Part shown: in pieces, positions 62,063-64,000 of the stretch
Position numbering within the stretch: the first letter of the stretch is position 1
How the letters are laid out: every line of letters begins with the position of its first letter
Source: Pyxidicoccus sp. MSG2
GTDB lineage: Bacteria > Myxococcota > Myxococcia > Myxococcales > Myxococcaceae
Direction of reading: 5' to 3'
Assembly (NCBI RefSeq): GCF_026626705.1
Contig: NZ_JAPNKC010000001.1
Span: 6,590,001-6,654,000, forward strand
Length of the DNA stretch: 64,000 nt
Notes under the pieces: model-generated
What the model saw: the letters and a program-made list of their open reading frames with translations, nothing else
Database searches by the model: none
What the model was told of the DNA's origin: nothing
Position numbers and translations under genes: made by a program

Positions 62063-63294
62063 GGCAGGAGGACGCGGGGCTGGTCGTACCGCCCGGTGGT
62101 CTCGTTGAAGGCGAGCGGGCTCTCCGCGCCATCCACCCGCACCCGGACGAGGTACTCGCCCGCGGCCACGGCGGCGGCGTCGACGGTGAAGGTGGACGCG
62201 GCGGACGGGAGGGTGACGGGGAGGCTGTAGGCCTTCGGGTCCACCCCGGCCGGAGCATTGAACTGGTTCAGCAGCAGCACCACCTGCTGCCCCATCTGCA
62301 CCTGGGACGTGACGGTGACCTGGATGTCCCCGGCCACGACGGAGAAGGTGGCCTCGGGCTGGAGGACGATGGCCGTCGCGCCCGACTCGGCGCCCTGCCG
62401 GAGCACGCCCGCCACCCGCTCCCGATGCACCACCTGCACCCGCTGCGCACCCAGGCGGAGCGTGGTTGGCAGGAGGACAATGACCTCGGTGTCGCTCGTC
62501 GCCTCGGGGGCGAGCTCGGCGTCACCCACCCGCACGCGCGTGTCCAGCTCGGGCGTGGGCGTCCTCGCCTGCAGGCCCTGCCCGCGGAGGATGAGCCGAT
62601 GGCCGACGAGGATGGGCTGGCCCGCCACGGGCGCGGGGTCCGTGGGCGACTGGGAGAGGACGCTGTCGATGACGGGCTGCCCCAGCGCCTGCGCGCGAAC
62701 GCCGAAGCGGCGCACCGGGAGCGCCGGAGCGCGCGGGGCGGTGTCCGCTTCAATCATCACCACGCTGCCCTGGTACGTGGCGGACAGGGCATAGGGTGCC
62801 TGGAACACCGACCAGAGCTTCGACAGCTCTTCCACGGACGTCGTCGTGGCGACGAAGCGCACCCGCTCCACGGCGCTGTCCAGGTTGGACGTGGTCAGGT
62901 GGGACGCCGCCGCCACGGCCGCCTGGATGACTTCGCGCGTGAGCACCGGCTGGGCCTCGAGCGAGCGGGCGACGATGCCCAGCGCGACCTGGGGCTCCTG
63001 CTTCACCTCGGCGCCGTAGAAGCTCAGCAGGTAGTGGAGGTCCAGGGCAATGACGGGGCGCTGCTGGAGCTGGCCATCCGCGCGCCGGGTGGGCACCGCC
63101 TCGTTGCGCAGGGCGGTGTTGGGCGTCACCTGGAACAGGAAGATATTCACCCCCACCGTCGGCAGCGCCGTGCTGGGCGGGGCCTGGGGGCGCACGGTGG
63201 TGGCCGTCGCGCCCGGCAGGTGGACCTGCAGGTCCTTCTCCAGACGGTGCCGGAGGGCCGCCGTCACGGTGGCGATGGAGAGGTGGTTGCTCAT
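62059..63294 (-). CDS. DUF4255 tail-cap protein (Pvc16/Afp16-like)
   Basis: A 411-residue protein. Residues 1-200 match the Pvc16 N-terminal domain: SIATVTAALRHRLEKDLQVH, TVGVNIFLFQVTPNTALRN and ALDLHYLLSFYGAEVKQEP, followed by ALGIVARSLEAQPVLTREVI. The C-terminal half contains IPT/Ig-like beta domains (GQPILVGHRLILRGQGL, FSVVAGDIQVTVTSQ). In Afp the equivalent protein terminates and caps the sheath/tube. Overlaps its neighbours by ATGA on both sides. Confidence 0.88.
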   Translation of the reverse strand: MSNHLSIATVTAALRHRLEKDLQVHLPGATATTVRPQAPPSTALPTVGVNIFLFQVTPNTALRNEAVPTRRADGQLQQRPVIALDLHYLLSFYGAEVKQEPQVALGIVARSLEAQPVLTREVIQAAVAAASHLTTSNLDSAVERVRFVATTTSVEELSKLWSVFQAPYALSATYQGSVVMIEADTAPRAPALPVRRFGVRAQALGQPVIDSVLSQSPTDPAPVAGQPILVGHRLILRGQGLQARTPTPELDTRVRVGDAELAPEATSDTEVIVLLPTTLRLGAQRVQVVHRERVAGVLRQGAESGATAIVLQPEATFSVVAGDIQVTVTSQVQMGQQVVLLLNQFNAPAGVDPKAYSLPVTLPSAASTFTVDAAAVAAGEYLVRVRVDGAESPLAFNETTGRYDQPRVLLP

Positions 63295-63944
63295 TCGGCC
63301 TTCACGATGGAAGTGAGGGAGCGGGGATTGGTGGTCGAGTTCAGCGCCGGCGGTCCGCTGGGGCCCACGCCCGTCGGGTGGGTGTGCGTGTCGAAAATCT
63401 TCGTCACGAAGGTCTTCGTGGCCAGCTCCTCCGTGTTGCCCGCCGAGCCCCGGAGGATGATTTCGTCCGCCTGCACCGTGACCGTCTTCGCGTTGGGGTC
63501 CAGGATGATTTCGCAGCCGGTGGTGGTGCGGATGGTGAGCAGCTCACTGCCGGAGGCGTCCCCGAGGATGATGACGTGGCCGGACTTCGTCCGAATCACG
63601 GCCTGGTCCGGATAGGAGTCCTGGGCCTCCTGGGGAATCTCCGTCGTCCCGCCCGGCTTCGCCCAGCCGCAGCCCGTCCACAGCGGGTGCTCCAGGTCTC
63701 CCTCCGCGAACTCCACCCACACCAGGTCGTCCACCTGGGGCACGAAGAAGAAGCCCACGTTGGCACCCGCGTACGGCGAGGCCGGCCACGCCCAGCCCGT
63801 CACGGCGTCCCCCAGCAGACTGGGGACCCGCACCTTGAGGCGGCCGAGCTGCTCGGGGTCGTCCCGGTCCACGACGAAGCCCCGGTACTTGCCCCAGTGC
63901 TTGCTCTCGTTGCGCTCGATGTAGCGCGCTACCCGCTCGTCCAT
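63291..63944 (-). CDS. eCIS baseplate/spike protein (phage gpV/gp5-like)
   Basis: A 217-residue protein starting MDERVARYIERNESKHWGKY. The OB-fold of phage baseplate assembly protein V is seen in GRLKVRVPSLLGDAVTGWAW, PYAGANVGFFFVPQVDDLVW and EFAEGDLEHPLWTGCGW. The C-terminal 90 residues are a beta-helix-like needle (VIRTKSGHVIILGDASGSEL, CEIILDPNAKTVTVQAD). It would sit under the particle's tip. The ATGA overlap with the DUF4255 gene indicates coupled translation. Confidence 0.87.
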   Translation of the reverse strand: MDERVARYIERNESKHWGKYRGFVVDRDDPEQLGRLKVRVPSLLGDAVTGWAWPASPYAGANVGFFFVPQVDDLVWVEFAEGDLEHPLWTGCGWAKPGGTTEIPQEAQDSYPDQAVIRTKSGHVIILGDASGSELLTIRTTTGCEIILDPNAKTVTVQADEIILRGSAGNTEELATKTFVTKIFDTHTHPTGVGPSGPPALNSTTNPRSLTSIVKAE

Positions 63945-63951
63945 GGCCGCC

Positions 63952-64000
63952 TCACCCGGGAAGGGGGATGCCCACACGCAGCTGCTCGGTCCTGAGGTCC
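63952..64000 (-). CDS. Upstream eCIS gene, last 15 codons
   Basis: Minus-strand codons read DLRTEQLRVGIPLPG then TGA at 63952-63954, seven bases before the spike start. Too short to identify; in related systems a LysM or gpD-like baseplate gene precedes the spike. Confidence 0.5.
   Translation of the reverse strand, partial: DLRTEQLRVGIPLPG

Overview
The window reads as chromosomal DNA of a myxobacterium, most likely Myxococcaceae (Myxococcus, Pyxidicoccus or Corallococcus type). The case rests on very high GC, G/C-ending codons, many long spurious antisense frames, an abundance of secreted lipoproteins and hybrid kinases, and families typical of the group (M57 HEIGH metalloprotease, DUF885, DUF3060, Rhs lipoprotein, IS66, extracellular contractile injection system). 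No rRNA, tRNA or CRISPR array was seen.

0-10.6 kb: the first codons of a family 2 glycosyltransferase (minus strand); a hybrid histidine kinase with an ethylene-receptor-like membrane domain; a Cys-rich lipoprotein with a phospholipase A2-like His-Asp signature; an Imm11-like protein; a frameshifted alpha/beta hydrolase; a secreted tectonin-propeller protein; and a divergent LysR/SDR pair with a perfect palindromic operator candidate.

10.6-34 kb: a belt of secreted proteins (glycosidase-like lipoprotein, endonuclease/exonuclease/phosphatase-fold enzyme coupled to a two-module beta-rich protein), a methyltransferase, a PH-domain protein, a tightly coupled three-lipoprotein operon with a HEAT-repeat member, and then LysE, AraC, desaturase and DUF885 genes. 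Relics lie between them: a collapsed second copy of the LysE gene and fragments of RCC1, GON and virginiamycin-B-lyase-like genes.

34-46 kb: a decay and insertion zone. It holds a truncated, frameshifted gene, a large repeat lipoprotein-like protein with carboxypeptidase-regulatory domains plus a relic of its paralogue, and an IS66-family element of about 3.5 kb with an exact 8-bp target duplication. The element carries a passenger alpha/beta hydrolase and splits a zinc-knuckle/ribbon-helix-helix gene. Possible IS91 and IS21 (IstB) relics follow, then a HEIGH metalloprotease and a Tim44-like protein.

46-53.8 kb: a 2138-residue Rhs-family lipoprotein toxin, its adjacent Imm50-type immunity gene, a strong intrinsic terminator, and a helix-hairpin-helix lipoprotein.

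53.8-64 kb (minus strand): the distal end of an extracellular contractile injection system (eCIS) operon, with baseplate/spike protein, DUF4255 cap/terminator protein, AAA+ ATPase and a 1727-residue DUF4157 cargo protein with a nuclease-like tail, ending in a translationally coupled gene that is a candidate immunity protein. This cargo/partner pair is the best candidate for a little-described system here.
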